Assembly (NCBI RefSeq): GCF_002215035.1
Contig: NZ_NKFP01000006.1
Span: forward strand, 3,005,080 to 3,069,079
Direction: 5' to 3'
Length of the DNA: 64,000 nt
Source: Leptolyngbya ohadii IS1
GTDB lineage: Bacteria; Cyanobacteriota; Cyanobacteriia; Elainellales; Elainellaceae
Each line of letters opens with the position of its first letter. Positions within the stretch are counted from its first letter, which is position 1. Both the position numbers and the translations under genes were made by a program. Below, one piece after another: positions 41,066 through 51,073 of this stretch. Under the pieces are notes generated by a model. It was given only the letters and a program-made list of their open reading frames with translations. It had not been told where the DNA came from and searched no databases.

Positions 41066-42262
41066 CTAGATTCGCGACAGATAGACGATCGCTCTGCGAT
41101 ATTGCTCCAGGTCAACCTGATGCACTTCGACGCCTTTGCCCACCTGGGTCAGCAGCATCAGCGTCAGTTCGCCGCCCAAATGCTCCCGGAATTCCGTCAG
41201 TCCCCGGAACAATGACAGCGGATGATCCGGTTCCGAAAGATGGCTAATCAGTTCTGGAACGAACAGGTTGAAGCCCAAAGTCTTTAGCGTCGTGCAGATC
41301 CGCTGCCAATCCGCCTCCGGCAATAGACCGATCAGGTGGGAATAGGTCGCATCCAGAGCAATGCCGATCGCCACAGCCTCTCCGTGCCGCAGTTCGTATT
41401 GGGTGAGCCGCTCCAGTCGGTGGGCTGCCCAGTGCCCGAAATCCAGCGGACGGGATGACCCCAGCTCAAACGGATCGCCATGTCCGGCAATATGCTCCAG
41501 GTGAAGCTGGGCGCACCGATAGATGAGCTGCTGCATCGTGCCCATGTCCCGCTGGGCCAGAGCCTCTGCCTGAGACTCGATCGCCTCAAAGAACTCCGGA
41601 TCTTTAATCAGTGCCACTTTAATTGCCTCTGCCATGCCTGCCCGCCAGTCGCGATCGTCCAGCGTGGTGAGAAACTCAAAGTCGTTCAGCACGGCGTAGG
41701 GTGGCGCAAAGGTTCCCAGGAAATTCTTTTTCTCGAAAGCGTTGATGCCATTTTTAACGCCAATTCCCGAATCATTTTGCGCCAGAACCGTCGTCGGGAC
41801 GCGAATTAGCCGAATGCCCCGATGAGCCGTTGCCGCTGCGTAGCCCGCCATATCCAGAACCGCTCCACCCCCGATCGCCACCACATAGGAATGACGACAT
41901 AAGCCGATCGCATCCATTGCCTGATGCAGTTGTTCGATCAGCAGCGGGTTATTCTTCGACGCTTCGCCCCCTGGAACTACCAGCGGCGGCACGGGTAAGG
42001 TCAGGCTATCGTAATGCTCGCTGTATGCCTGAATCTGCTCCAACAGGTGAGGATGGTGCGGCAGCAGACCGCCATCAACGACCACAAAAATCTTCTTGGG
42101 AGTCGCTTCTCCATCCTGGGCAACGACCTGGGCAAGGAGCGGATTCTCCGTCTGAAATAAGCCTTCGGTAAAGTGAACGTCATAGCGAAAGCTAACTTCA
42201 AACCGCTGATTGAGAGCGGGCAATAGCGACTGAGCGGAACGACGATTGAGCAGGGATGTCAT
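41066..42262 (-). CDS. eboD: EboD, 3-dehydroquinate-synthase-like sugar phosphate cyclase
   Basis: A 398-residue member of the sugar phosphate cyclase superfamily (AroB/EEVS-like). NAD-binding GGGAVLDMAGYAAATAHRG and PTTVLAQNDSGIGVKNGIN are clear, followed by KNFLGTFAPP and the metal-site EAIKVALIKD and HLEHIAGHGDPFE segment. In ebo clusters this gene is thought to make a cyclitol-type ring compound; true dehydroquinate synthase is less likely, because a separate aroB is normal in cyanobacteria. It lies between eboC and eboE on the minus strand. Confidence 0.88.
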   Translation of the reverse strand: MTSLLNRRSAQSLLPALNQRFEVSFRYDVHFTEGLFQTENPLLAQVVAQDGEATPKKIFVVVDGGLLPHHPHLLEQIQAYSEHYDSLTLPVPPLVVPGGEASKNNPLLIEQLHQAMDAIGLCRHSYVVAIGGGAVLDMAGYAAATAHRGIRLIRVPTTVLAQNDSGIGVKNGINAFEKKNFLGTFAPPYAVLNDFEFLTTLDDRDWRAGMAEAIKVALIKDPEFFEAIESQAEALAQRDMGTMQQLIYRCAQLHLEHIAGHGDPFELGSSRPLDFGHWAAHRLERLTQYELRHGEAVAIGIALDATYSHLIGLLPEADWQRICTTLKTLGFNLFVPELISHLSEPDHPLSLFRGLTEFREHLGGELTLMLLTQVGKGVEVHQVDLEQYRRAIVYLSRI

Positions 42263-42342
42263 AGCGAATAGGTAAGTGATTGGATTGGGAATGAATGGGA
42301 GTTCAAATCAGGTGAAGCAAAAGCAAGTCAAAAATGAATTAA

Positions 42343-43275
42343 TCAGGTGACGGCAAACAGACGCGCCAGGAAAATCGAAACCGGGAGCAGCAGCAGTACA
42401 ATCGCCCCATAGATCCATCCGGCAAAACCCGCCGCGATCGCCGCATCCATCACAATCAGCGACAGAACACCCGATCGCACCGCATTCCGAATCGTTTCTG
42501 CTCTGGGATCGATCGTGGCTTTGACAAACGCAGGCAGAATGAGTCCCGCAAACAGCAGCACAAACGGAATCGCCGCAGTCAGGTCATACATCGGCAGAAA
42601 TCCCAGCCCCAGAATGCCTGAAAGTACCATTCCCGCCAGGACTAACGCCAGGATGCCCGTCTCCCGCTTGCCGCCCTGAACTTCTCCCCGACTGATGGCA
42701 GTTACCGCCGCAATGTAGGCGATCGGAATCAGTGCCAGAAACCAGCGATTGGGCAATAGCGCCGTTGCCGCACTGACGCCTAACAGCAAATTTCCGCCCC
42801 GGCAGAGTCCCATGTTGATCGGACCCAGAATGTTCTGATGCTTGCCGCCCCTATCGTAGAGCAATGCTGCAATCGCGACGCCGATCGCCAGTAGCGCACT
42901 GATGAGAGACACCTGAGCCGCCGCCAGCACACCGCCCACCAGAAGCCCGCTGCCTAAAAGGGTTGCGCCTCGTAACGAAGCCCGACCGCTGGGAATGGGA
43001 CGCTCTGGACGTTCGATCGCATCCAGCTCCGCATCAAACACATCGTTAAACACGACACCTCCGGCATAGAGTCCGGTGGTTGTCAGCAGCAGCCAGCCGA
43101 GCGGAGCCAACGCCATCAGAGAAGCTTCTCCAGCCAGGACGGACTGAATCTGAGTGATTTGTCCTGCCGCCGCATAGCCCAGCAGAATATCTGCCCAGGC
43201 GGTTAATACATTCGCAGGTCGGGTTAGCTGAAGGTAAGCCCACAGGGAGGTGGACTGTACGCTGGTTGTATTCAT
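42343..43275 (-). CDS. eboC: EboC, UbiA-family prenyltransferase
   Basis: A ~310-residue polytopic membrane enzyme that joins a prenyl chain to an aromatic or other acceptor. The first Asp-rich motif is FNDVFDAELDAIERPERPI (NDxxDxxxD). The second motif region near YDRGGKHQNILGPINMG is degenerate. The start at 43275 (MNTTSVQSTSLWAYLQLTRP) fits the family better than the in-frame extension to 43305. It lies 45 bp after eboB and 80 bp before eboD. Confidence 0.88.
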   Translation of the reverse strand: MNTTSVQSTSLWAYLQLTRPANVLTAWADILLGYAAAGQITQIQSVLAGEASLMALAPLGWLLLTTTGLYAGGVVFNDVFDAELDAIERPERPIPSGRASLRGATLLGSGLLVGGVLAAAQVSLISALLAIGVAIAALLYDRGGKHQNILGPINMGLCRGGNLLLGVSAATALLPNRWFLALIPIAYIAAVTAISRGEVQGGKRETGILALVLAGMVLSGILGLGFLPMYDLTAAIPFVLLFAGLILPAFVKATIDPRAETIRNAVRSGVLSLIVMDAAIAAGFAGWIYGAIVLLLLPVSIFLARLFAVT

Positions 43276-43320
43276 GGCAAAGGACTCACTCGCGAATAAT
43301 CTCACTACCGGATAATCTGA

Positions 43321-44259
43321 CTACCGAATAATCAGAGACTCTTGCTCAGGGGCATAGACGGGCGTTTGTCCCCGCAGCACGGAATTACCGTTGTAAAGCT
43401 GCCGCTGATCCACAGGAGGCGGATTCAGCCAGTCTTCTTCCTTCATTTCGCCGCTCTGACCGTATGCCGCCAGTGCATTGCCGTAGCAGATGGCGCGTAC
43501 CTGCGCTTCGGGGATGCCGTTTTGAAGCATCAGTTGGGCGGTTTTGGGAACGGCAAGGGGATCGCTCATGCCCCAGTCTGCGGCGCTGTCGATGATGACT
43601 CGCTCACTGCCATAGCGACGGGCAATTTCCACCATCCGTTCGTTGCCCATCTTGGTATTCGGATAGATCGAGAAGGCACACCAGAAGCCGCGATCGAGGA
43701 CTTCCTGCACGGTTTCCTCATTGCAGTGGTCGATGATCACCTTTTGCGGATCGATGCCGTGTTCTACACAGATATCCATGCTCAGCGTCGTGCCCTCTTT
43801 CTTGTTGCGGTGGGGCGTGTGCACCAGCACGGGCTTATCCAGTTCCTTCGCCAGCTCCAGCTGAAGCCGGAAAAACTTCTCTTCCGTTTTCGTGATTTCG
43901 TCAAAGCCAATTTCGCCGATCGCTACGACCCCTTCCTTACAGGCAAACAGCGGCAGCAGTTCCAGCACTTCCTCCGCCAGAGGCTCATTGTTGGCTTCCT
44001 TGGGGTTAATCGACAGGGTGCAGTAGTGGCGGATGCCAAACTGTCCGGCGCGGAAACGTTCCCAACCCACCAGACCGCTGAAGTAGTCCTTAAACGACCC
44101 GACATTGGTACGGGGTTGTCCCAGCCAGAAGGCAGGCTCAATCAGGGCAACGACCCCATACTGCTGCATCACCAGGTAGTCATACGTGGTGCGCGATGAC
44201 ATATGGACGTGCGGGTCGATAAACATCATGGAATTTTGCAGCATGGAGTTTGGCAGCAT
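43321..44259 (-). CDS. eboB: EboB, TatD-like metal-dependent hydrolase
   Basis: A 312-residue amidohydrolase-fold protein with metal ligands in FIDPHVHMSS, AIGEIGFDEI, VLVHTPHRNKKEG and VIIDHCNEETV, and IIDSAADWG. TatD relatives are nucleases or peptidases; the ebo member's reaction is unknown. The upstream Met cluster (44259, 44226) leaves the exact start open; the DPHVHM motif begins a few residues later. It follows eboA after 88 bp. Confidence 0.88.
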   Translation of the reverse strand: MLPNSMLQNSMMFIDPHVHMSSRTTYDYLVMQQYGVVALIEPAFWLGQPRTNVGSFKDYFSGLVGWERFRAGQFGIRHYCTLSINPKEANNEPLAEEVLELLPLFACKEGVVAIGEIGFDEITKTEEKFFRLQLELAKELDKPVLVHTPHRNKKEGTTLSMDICVEHGIDPQKVIIDHCNEETVQEVLDRGFWCAFSIYPNTKMGNERMVEIARRYGSERVIIDSAADWGMSDPLAVPKTAQLMLQNGIPEAQVRAICYGNALAAYGQSGEMKEEDWLNPPPVDQRQLYNGNSVLRGQTPVYAPEQESLIIR

Positions 44260-44347
44260 AACACCTTCGCTATGGGGTTAATGAACGTTATGAGCTGGAG
44301 AAATGAAACTTGAAAGAATGGAATAGGTCACGCCTGAGAGACGGTCT

Positions 44348-45235
44348 TCAGGATAGAGAGAGAACACCCCAGGACAATTCACCGGACTGAATTTGCGGTT
44401 GCAGATGGGGCACTGTTGAAAGGAGTGCTTTCGCTTCCGGCAAGGGAGAGGCGGCACAGGCAAGGGCACCCGCTTTCTGTTCCCGTTCATCCTCACTGGC
44501 GAACAGCTTTTCAAAATCCCCAATCCGATCGCCTTCCAGATAGGGAGCTGCCACCCGCCACAGTTCCGGATTAATCGACCGTCCTGCCGCCCATCGTTCG
44601 TGAGCATAGTCGGACAGCATCCGGGACAGTTTGGGATTAGCGCGACGATCCAGACCGACGATCGGGTAAAGCGGACTGCCCATAAATAGCGCCTTCAGCA
44701 CGAGCTGATTCCAGGAGTCCTCGCTGAAATAGTCGGCAGGATAAGAATTATGGAGAGCGATCGCGTTAAACACGGCGGTCATGTTGGTGCGAATGCCATC
44801 GAGTCCTTGACTTAGGAAGCGATCGGGCTGGGGCAGCAGCGGTAAGACCTGATACAGTGCCACCAGTTCACCTACATCAGCGGCGGAAAACAGTTTAGCA
44901 ACGGTACCGACAGCGGCATCGGGGTGATGAGTTGCCCAGGCAAGAACCAGCAGTGCCCGACCCGCCTGATCGACACTCCAGTGCTGAAGATTCCAGCCAG
45001 GATGAATCTGTGCTGCCGCCTGCGTTTCCGCACCAGAGAGAGCAAGATCCGCTTTACCCAGGTAGCGGGGGACGGCACTAAACCGGGCGACAAATAGCCG
45101 CTCAGCCGTTTCCTGAATCTGATCGATCGTTTCACTTAACCACTGAAAAGCCTTGCCGTTTAGCTGACGCTCAAGACAGGAATACAGAAACATTGCTGCT
45201 GGATCTAGAGCAGAGACTAAGGTCGTTTGTTGCAT
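44348..45235 (-). CDS. eboA: EboA domain-containing protein
   Basis: A 295-residue, all-helical soluble protein with no known enzymatic motif. Typical pieces are NGKAFQWLSETIDQIQ, WSVDQAGRALLVLAWA and FNAIALHNSYPADYFSEDSWNQLVLKAL-type sequence (residues ~165-190). It begins the ebo operon, consistent with the established gene order. The promoter should lie in the 757-bp region to its right. The protein's activity is unknown; it was assigned by cluster order and helical pattern. Confidence 0.85.
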   Translation of the reverse strand: MQQTTLVSALDPAAMFLYSCLERQLNGKAFQWLSETIDQIQETAERLFVARFSAVPRYLGKADLALSGAETQAAAQIHPGWNLQHWSVDQAGRALLVLAWATHHPDAAVGTVAKLFSAADVGELVALYQVLPLLPQPDRFLSQGLDGIRTNMTAVFNAIALHNSYPADYFSEDSWNQLVLKALFMGSPLYPIVGLDRRANPKLSRMLSDYAHERWAAGRSINPELWRVAAPYLEGDRIGDFEKLFASEDEREQKAGALACAASPLPEAKALLSTVPHLQPQIQSGELSWGVLSLS

Positions 45236-45992
45236 TCTTTCAAAGGGGAAGTGCTGATGAGGGAGTGTTGATGAGGTGATGCTGATTGATAATGCGGAAT
45301 GGACAGTTCGGGATCGAGTTTGGAATTGAGTTTGGGATCACTAGCCCCTGATAGGACGATCGAATTCTCAACTTTTTCAACCTAAGTTCTGACAAACTGA
45401 AGAGAACCGAGCGCATAAGGTCTTTCAGGGCAGCACAACTGCCAGTTACCCGATGCTTTGACGAGCATTTGCTAGTTCCCTAATCATTAGGGAGAGCTGC
45501 TAAGTATCTCAAGTCTTTCACCGTTAGATTGATAAAATCTTCATCTTTCCATAGGGTTTTATCCATGAAGCGATCGTAATCCTACTCAGTTTGAGGAAAA
45601 ATTAGTAAAACATTTCAGCATCAAAACGGGATGAAGAAAGCGGTTTTCGATCGCCAAACTCTTGAACCCGCAATGTCAAACTTCGATGTTTCCTTCGGTC
45701 TGATCCGCCCATCCAAAGTTCATCTTTTTCTGATTTTGTATCCATTGATTCTTTTTAAGGAATTCATGATGCTTTGGTGTATATTCCGTGAATCAACCGG
45801 ATTTAGATTTAAACAAATCGATCATTTTTCTGCTCATAAAAAAGCTCCAGGAAGCAAGTAGATAGAAATCCACTTGATCCCAGAGCCTATGCTTATGCCC
45901 AATTCACCGCGCCCATTTCAGGCAGGGTTTAAACGATCGTCTGCACTAAGCGATATTAAGAATTGAAGTTTAGACAGTTACTTGTCAGGCAG
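45236..45992. other. Intergenic region, about 757 bp, between eboA and glmS
   Basis: It should hold the ebo promoter and contains the glmS terminator (45838-45887). An open frame at 45631-45861 on the plus strand runs into that terminator and has no credible start signal, so I do not call it. The region is AT-richer than its neighbours near 45550-45800. Confidence 0.5.
45838..45887 (-). terminator. Rho-independent terminator of glmS
   Basis: Read on the minus strand, GGCTCTGGGA...TCCTGGAGC encloses an inner stem CAAGTGGAT...ATCTACTTG, and the structure is followed by six T. It lies 100 bp after the glmS stop, in the right direction. A long imperfect stem plus a T run makes this the clearest terminator in the window. 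Confidence 0.8.
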
Positions 45993-47876
45993 TTACTCGA
46001 CTGTCACCGACTTTGCCAAATTACGCGGCTGATCTACATCCAGACCACGACGCGACGCAATATGGTATGCCAGGAATTGCAGCGGAATCACTGTTAGAAT
46101 CGGCGACAGCAGCTCCTCCACGGAAGGTACGGGCAGCACGTTATCAAACACTTCGGCGGCGTGTTCATCTCCCATCGGCGTCACTCCAATCAACCGGGCA
46201 TCGCGGGCTTTTGCCTCTTGAGCGTTGGAAATCACTTTTTCGTAGACCGCTCCCGGCATGGCGATCGCCACCACAGGCACTTTGGCATCCAGGAGGGCGA
46301 TCGGACCGTGTTTCATTTCGCCTGCGGGGTAGCCTTCCGCGTGGATATAGCTGATTTCCTTCAGCTTCAGGGCACCTTCCAGGGCGATCGGGAAGTTGAT
46401 GCCGCGACCCAGGAAAATGAAGTCCTGCGTTTCGGCGAAGTCGTGGGCAAGTTCTTCGATGTAGCGTTCCTGGCTTTCCAGAATCATTTCCATTTCCGAG
46501 GGCAACTGGCGCAGTCCGGTGAGGATTTTCTCCAGGCGATCGAGCGATACGGTTTTGCGGCGATACGCCAGATCTAACGCCAGACAGTAGAACGCCACCA
46601 GCTGTGCGGTAAAGGTTTTGGTTGCTGCTACGCCAATTTCGATTCCGGCGCGGGTGTCGATCAGGTAGTCTGCCAGATGCCCCAGGGTGCTGTCCGTGCG
46701 GTTGGTGATACCCAGAATGCGAGGCTGGAATTTGCCATCGAGATCCAGTCTGCGTCGCTTGTCCATTTCCAGGGCAGAGAGGGTGTCTGCGGTTTCTCCC
46801 GATTGGGTGACGCCGATTGTCAGGGTGTGGGGCGTCAGGGGCGGCGGCGAGTAGCGAAATTCAGAAGCGTACTGGACCTGGGTGGGAATTTCTGCCAACT
46901 GCTCCAGCAGGTATTTGCCCACCAGTCCGGCGTGCCAGCTGGTTCCACAGGCGACGATCTGGATTTGCTCAATGTCGGTGTAGAACTCGTCCGGCAGATT
47001 CAGGGTAATCGGCGAAGTGGAACTGGCGGCTGTCCAATCGCTATCCAGGTATGCCTCCAGCGAAGCTCGCACGACTCCGGGCTGCTCATAGATTTCCTTC
47101 ACCATGAAATGCCGGAAGCCCTGCTTTTCGACCTGGATTGGGTTCATGTCCAGCATTCGCGGCGTTTTCCTCAGCCGATGTCCGGCAAAGTCGTAGACTT
47201 CGACGCCCAGGGGGGTCAGCCTTGCCAGTTCGCTATTTTCCAGTGTCAGGACTGCCCGCGTGTGGGTCACGAGTGCCGGAGTATCCGATGCACAGAAAAA
47301 CTCACCCTGCCCAAACCCGATCGCTAGAGGAGCCTGCTGCCGCACCGCAATGAGTTCATCGGGATAGTCGGCAGAGACGATCGCCAGGGCAAACGCTCCC
47401 TGAAGGTCATTCACTGCCATCCGGGTTGCCTCCAGCAGGGCATTACCGCCAGCAGGGATTTGTGCCAGGTAGTCTGCAATCAGGTGGGGAATCACTTCCG
47501 TATCGGTTTCCGATCGAAACTCGTGTCCCTTTGCCTTCAGGATTTCTCGCAGTTCGCGATAGTTTTCAATAATGCCGTTCTGGACGACTGCTAATCGCTT
47601 GGAGGTATCCATGTGGGGATGGGCGTTGTATTCCTCCGGCTTGCCGTGGGTTGCCCAGCGGGTATGACCAATCCCGATCTGCGCCGGAATGTGCAGCCCT
47701 TCTAGCTTTTCCTGCAAATTCTGAAGTTTTCCCTTTGCCCGAACACAGTGAATCTCGCCTTCCCAAATGGTGGCAATTCCGGCGGAATCATAGCCGCGAT
47801 ACTCCAGTTTGCGTAACCCTTCGAGCAAAATATTACTTGCCGCTTGGGTTCCGATGTAGCCAACAATTCCACACAT
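45993..47876 (-). CDS. glmS: Glutamine--fructose-6-phosphate aminotransferase
   Basis: GlmS makes glucosamine 6-phosphate from fructose 6-phosphate and glutamine, the entry to peptidoglycan and lipopolysaccharide amino sugars, in the cytosol. The mature nucleophile is Cys2 in MCGIVGYIG. The glutaminase domain carries GHTRWATHG; two SIS domains follow (VACGTSWHAGL, GVTQSGETADT, LGRGINFPIALEGALKLKEISY). The 627-residue length is full. A strong terminator follows. No glmS ribozyme is seen upstream, as expected outside Firmicutes. Confidence 0.96.
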   Translation of the reverse strand: MCGIVGYIGTQAASNILLEGLRKLEYRGYDSAGIATIWEGEIHCVRAKGKLQNLQEKLEGLHIPAQIGIGHTRWATHGKPEEYNAHPHMDTSKRLAVVQNGIIENYRELREILKAKGHEFRSETDTEVIPHLIADYLAQIPAGGNALLEATRMAVNDLQGAFALAIVSADYPDELIAVRQQAPLAIGFGQGEFFCASDTPALVTHTRAVLTLENSELARLTPLGVEVYDFAGHRLRKTPRMLDMNPIQVEKQGFRHFMVKEIYEQPGVVRASLEAYLDSDWTAASSTSPITLNLPDEFYTDIEQIQIVACGTSWHAGLVGKYLLEQLAEIPTQVQYASEFRYSPPPLTPHTLTIGVTQSGETADTLSALEMDKRRRLDLDGKFQPRILGITNRTDSTLGHLADYLIDTRAGIEIGVAATKTFTAQLVAFYCLALDLAYRRKTVSLDRLEKILTGLRQLPSEMEMILESQERYIEELAHDFAETQDFIFLGRGINFPIALEGALKLKEISYIHAEGYPAGEMKHGPIALLDAKVPVVAIAMPGAVYEKVISNAQEAKARDARLIGVTPMGDEHAAEVFDNVLPVPSVEELLSPILTVIPLQFLAYHIASRRGLDVDQPRNLAKSVTVE

Positions 47877-48458
47877 GGGCTGACGCTCCTCTTCAGGCTA
47901 AAGTGGATGGATTTATTTTATGGAGACTATTCCCTCATTGGGGGAACAGCAAAGCAAGCTTGAAGCAATCTTCATTCATACACCAACCAATGCACCTCGT
48001 TTCTACAAAAAGGCGATCGAAGATTCCGGAAAAGTTGGAGGAGGTTATTTTAGACCAATCGAGTAGGGTTGAGTGTATGGGTTTTGTGTCGCCTGAAGTT
48101 TTCTGTCTGTCCTGTTTACGCCGGTGATCTGTCCGAGTCTTAGACCTTGCCGCCCCCTAAATCCCCCAATTCTGGGGGACCTTAAAGCGTCATATTCCTA
48201 TTTAGTTAGATGAAATCGCTTTTCTTCGACCCAAGCGATATTTAACGCAAGCGATCGTCAAAGAGCGATGGATCGAAATTCCCCCATTTATGAGGAATTT
48301 AGGGGGCGTCAGGAGTCAGCGCAATCTACCAGAAAGCCGCATCTGCCTTAAGTCGCAAAACGGGAAGCTGCGTAGAACACTAGACTAGGATCTAGGACAA
48401 AATTCCTGCTGTCTAAAATTCTGTCCAAAATTCTGTTTAACCTTTCCGGTGTGTGACC
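47877..48458. other. Intergenic region, about 580 bp, between glmS and selO
   Basis: It holds the divergent promoters of glmS and selO. A MITE-like element at 48151-48308 takes up about a quarter of it. No gene is seen. Confidence 0.5.
48151..48308. mobile_element. MITE-like element with terminal inverted repeats
   Basis: A ~158-bp block begins CGCCCCCTAAATCCCC and ends AATTTAGGGGGCG, near-perfect inverted ends of 12-13 bp. It has no coding capacity. The outer sequence resembles the abundant CCCCCTAAATCCCCC repeats of cyanobacteria. Possible target duplication was not obvious. Confidence 0.55.
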
Positions 48459-49952
48459 ATGAGTGCGAATCTGTCTGAAACTCGATCTGAGAATCCGATT
48501 CTGTCGCTTGCCTATGAGCCTGCCTTTGAGTCCTTAGGGGAGGACTACTATGACGTTGTGGCGGCGGCGGAATTTCCCCAGCAGATTTTGCGGTTTCGCA
48601 ATGATGAAGTTTTGACCCAGATTGGACTCGATCCGCAGCGAGTAGCGGACGCCGACTTTGTACAGGCATTTGGTCAGTTTGAGGGACGTTCCCCCCTTCT
48701 GGCAATGCGCTATCACGGCTATCAGTTCGGCGAATATAACCCGCAGTTGGGCGACGGACGCGGCTTTCTCTATGGGCAGGTGCGCGGCACGGACGGCGAA
48801 CTGTACGACTTTGGCACCAAAGGATCGGGCAGAACCCCCTACTCCAGAGGTGGCGATGGGCGGCTGACCCTGAAGGGCGGCGTGCGGGAAGTCCTGGCGG
48901 CGGAAATGCTGCATCGGCTGGGCGTGAAAACCTCCCGCTGTCTCAGTCTGGTGGAAACGGGAGAGGGACTGTGGCGCGGCGATGAACCCTCTCCTACCCG
49001 ATCGTCTGTGATGATCCGCTTTTCGCGATCGCATATCCGGTTCGGCACATTTGAGCGGCTGCACCACCTCGGACGAAAGGATTTGATTCAGAAATTGCTG
49101 GATCACGTCCTGGAAATATACTATCCGCATCTGAAAGGGCAGGACAATGCCTATCTGCGGTTTTATACAGAACTGGTGGAGCGAGTGGCAGATTTAACGG
49201 CGCAGTGGATGTCCGTGGGCTTCTGTCATGCCGTTCTCAACACCGATAATATGTCCGTCACCGGCGAAAGCTTTGACTACGGACCCTACGCCTTCATTCA
49301 GCAGTACGATCCGCAGTTCACCGCAGCCTATTTTGACTATTACGGACGCTATTGCTATGCCAATCAGCCTGCTGCCTGCGAGTGGAATCTGCAAATGCTG
49401 CAAGTGCCGCTCAAAGCCGTGCTTGACCCCTTCGACATGGAAGCTGCCCTGAATCAGTTCCACGATCGCTATCAGCAAACCTACCGTGCCCGGATGCTGC
49501 GAAAACTGGGCTTTGAAATCGGCTTCGATCAGGTTCCGGAAGAAATTGCCGACGAGCTACTCCACCTGACATTGCAGCTCCTGTTTGAAACCAAGCTGGG
49601 CTATCACGACTTCTTCCTGGCACTGCGGCAACAGTTCGATTGCTCCTGGCGCGACTCCGCCGAAAGTATCTTTGACCAGGCAACCACTCAGGCTCCCGGC
49701 GAAAAAACGGATACCGTGGAAACCCTGCTCGACCGCTGGCGGCAGTTCTACCATCAGGTGTTAAACAGTCTGCCAGAATCGGAGCTGGAGCAAATTAGCC
49801 GACGGTTGAATCAGCACAACCCCAGCACCGTGATTATTCGCCCGCAAATCGAGGCAATCTGGGAACCCATTACCCAGGAAGATAACTGGCAGCCGTTTTA
49901 TGACCTGATCGATCGGATTCGATCGTCTGTTGTTTTACCGCAGTCCAGTTAA
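48459..49952 (+). CDS. selO: Protein adenylyltransferase SelO
   Basis: A pseudokinase-fold enzyme that moves AMP from ATP to protein hydroxyls, active in redox-stress regulation in bacteria and mitochondria. The signature [14 protein letters not shown] (G-loop region; near residues 125-140) and [16 protein letters not shown], and [26 protein letters not shown] with catalytic Asp residues, are intact. The 497-residue length is typical. ATG 48459 was chosen over GTG 48453. Its stop overlaps the stop of the convergent GNAT gene. Confidence 0.93.
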   Translation: MSANLSETRSENPILSLAYEPAFESLGEDYYDVVAAAEFPQQILRFRNDEVLTQIGLDPQRVADADFVQAFGQFEGRSPLLAMRYHGYQFGEYNPQLGDGRGFLYGQVRGTDGELYDFGTKGSGRTPYSRGGDGRLTLKGGVREVLAAEMLHRLGVKTSRCLSLVETGEGLWRGDEPSPTRSSVMIRFSRSHIRFGTFERLHHLGRKDLIQKLLDHVLEIYYPHLKGQDNAYLRFYTELVERVADLTAQWMSVGFCHAVLNTDNMSVTGESFDYGPYAFIQQYDPQFTAAYFDYYGRYCYANQPAACEWNLQMLQVPLKAVLDPFDMEAALNQFHDRYQQTYRARMLRKLGFEIGFDQVPEEIADELLHLTLQLLFETKLGYHDFFLALRQQFDCSWRDSAESIFDQATTQAPGEKTDTVETLLDRWRQFYHQVLNSLPESELEQISRRLNQHNPSTVIIRPQIEAIWEPITQEDNWQPFYDLIDRIRSSVVLPQSS

Positions 49953-50911
49953 CCGATCGCCTTACTGTAAATCAGTCGAGTTCTAAGGGGCTGAAACCCA
50001 ACTGACTCATAGAGGGCAAGTGCCTGATTTGGGTTGTCCAGGTCTACGCCCAGATGGGCAAGCTCCATGCCAGTCGATCGCAAACGATGCAGACCCGCCA
50101 GCAGCAGGGCACGTCCTAACCCCATGCGGCGAAATCCGCGTCGCGTCCTCAATCCATGCACCCAGCCAATGGGCTGCGGCAGATGTTTGTTGGCTTCCGA
50201 CTGGGATGCACAGTAGCAATAGCCCGCGTAGGTTCCGTCTGGCGCAGCGACTACGAGAAACTCATCGGGACGGTAGTTTGGCTCTGCCATCATGTGCTGC
50301 AAATCCTCGATCGTCATGGGATGGAAATTCCAGTGATCGATAAAGGTCTGGTTGTACAGCTCAACTAGTGCGGCATTATCCAGCCCGTCTCGTCCGTTGA
50401 TCAGGCGGAATCCTTCGGGGAAACTGGGCGCAGGAATCGGCTCGGTCAACAGTCGCCGCATCGTGTAGAACCGTCGCTCGATCGCAAAACCAGACTTCTC
50501 CAGAATCTCGATCGTTTGATGCTGCCAATCCACACTGCTGCACTGCAAAACAGGCTGCTGCTGGCGCATTTGTCCGACCTGACGCAGACGTGCCTCTGCC
50601 CAGGCGATTGTTTCCTGCTCCAGCCCTTGATAGCGACGATCGGGACGAACGAAGATGCAGAGGAATGCGGTCAGATTGGGATCATCGGCGTCCGAAATCC
50701 AGAGTTCGCCCAGTGCCAGCAATTTTCCGTCGGTTTCCCAGAGACGCATATCCTTTGCCGGATCAAAGCCGGGAGAGGTTAGCTCCTGTTCAACTTCCTC
50801 AACGCTATAGAATTCCTCTTCGCGATCGGCAGCTTCACACTGGTTAATCAGATCGGTAATTGATTGCAGGTCAATCTGTCCCGCATAGGAGCGAGCCGTT
50901 AACGTTAGCAT
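49949..50911 (-). CDS. Tandem GNAT N-acetyltransferase
   Basis: A 320-residue protein with two GNAT-like halves: an N-terminal degenerate domain (residues ~1-150) and a C-terminal one with the acetyl-CoA-binding [12 protein letters not shown] and [16 protein letters not shown]. The architecture resembles mycothiol synthase-type double GNATs, but the substrate is unknown. The stop codon overlaps that of selO on the opposite strand. Confidence 0.85.
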   Translation of the reverse strand: MLTLTARSYAGQIDLQSITDLINQCEAADREEEFYSVEEVEQELTSPGFDPAKDMRLWETDGKLLALGELWISDADDPNLTAFLCIFVRPDRRYQGLEQETIAWAEARLRQVGQMRQQQPVLQCSSVDWQHQTIEILEKSGFAIERRFYTMRRLLTEPIPAPSFPEGFRLINGRDGLDNAALVELYNQTFIDHWNFHPMTIEDLQHMMAEPNYRPDEFLVVAAPDGTYAGYCYCASQSEANKHLPQPIGWVHGLRTRRGFRRMGLGRALLLAGLHRLRSTGMELAHLGVDLDNPNQALALYESVGFQPLRTRLIYSKAIG

Positions 50912-51006
50912 GGGTTCCTCCTAAAGGAATGATAGAGAGATAAATTCGGAGTTAGTAAAGACGATCGATTGATGAACGAGTCGAGGAATATCCGTAAAGG
51001 TTCAAT

Positions 51007-51058
51007 CTCCCCTTTCTAAGCGGGGCTAGGGGGGATCTTCAAGGTCTTCACCCCCTTT
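51007..51058. repeat. Dispersed GGGGGATC-type palindromic repeat
   Basis: Sequence of the type CCCCTTTCTAAGCGGGGCTAGGGGGGATCTTCAAGGTCTTCACCCCC contains G/C-run inverted arms. Short elements of this type are dispersed in cyanobacterial genomes. It sits between the GNAT gene and a small conserved gene. Confidence 0.4.
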
Positions 51059-51073
51059 CCCTTTTTCTTCCTC

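Noticed and set aside
45631-45861. Open frame of 76 codons between eboA and glmS
   Set aside because: It has no ribosome-binding site or motif and its 3' end lies inside the glmS terminator on the other strand.
46677-47327. Long plus-strand frame opposite glmS
   Set aside because: glmS is certain on the minus strand; the opposite frame has no motif.
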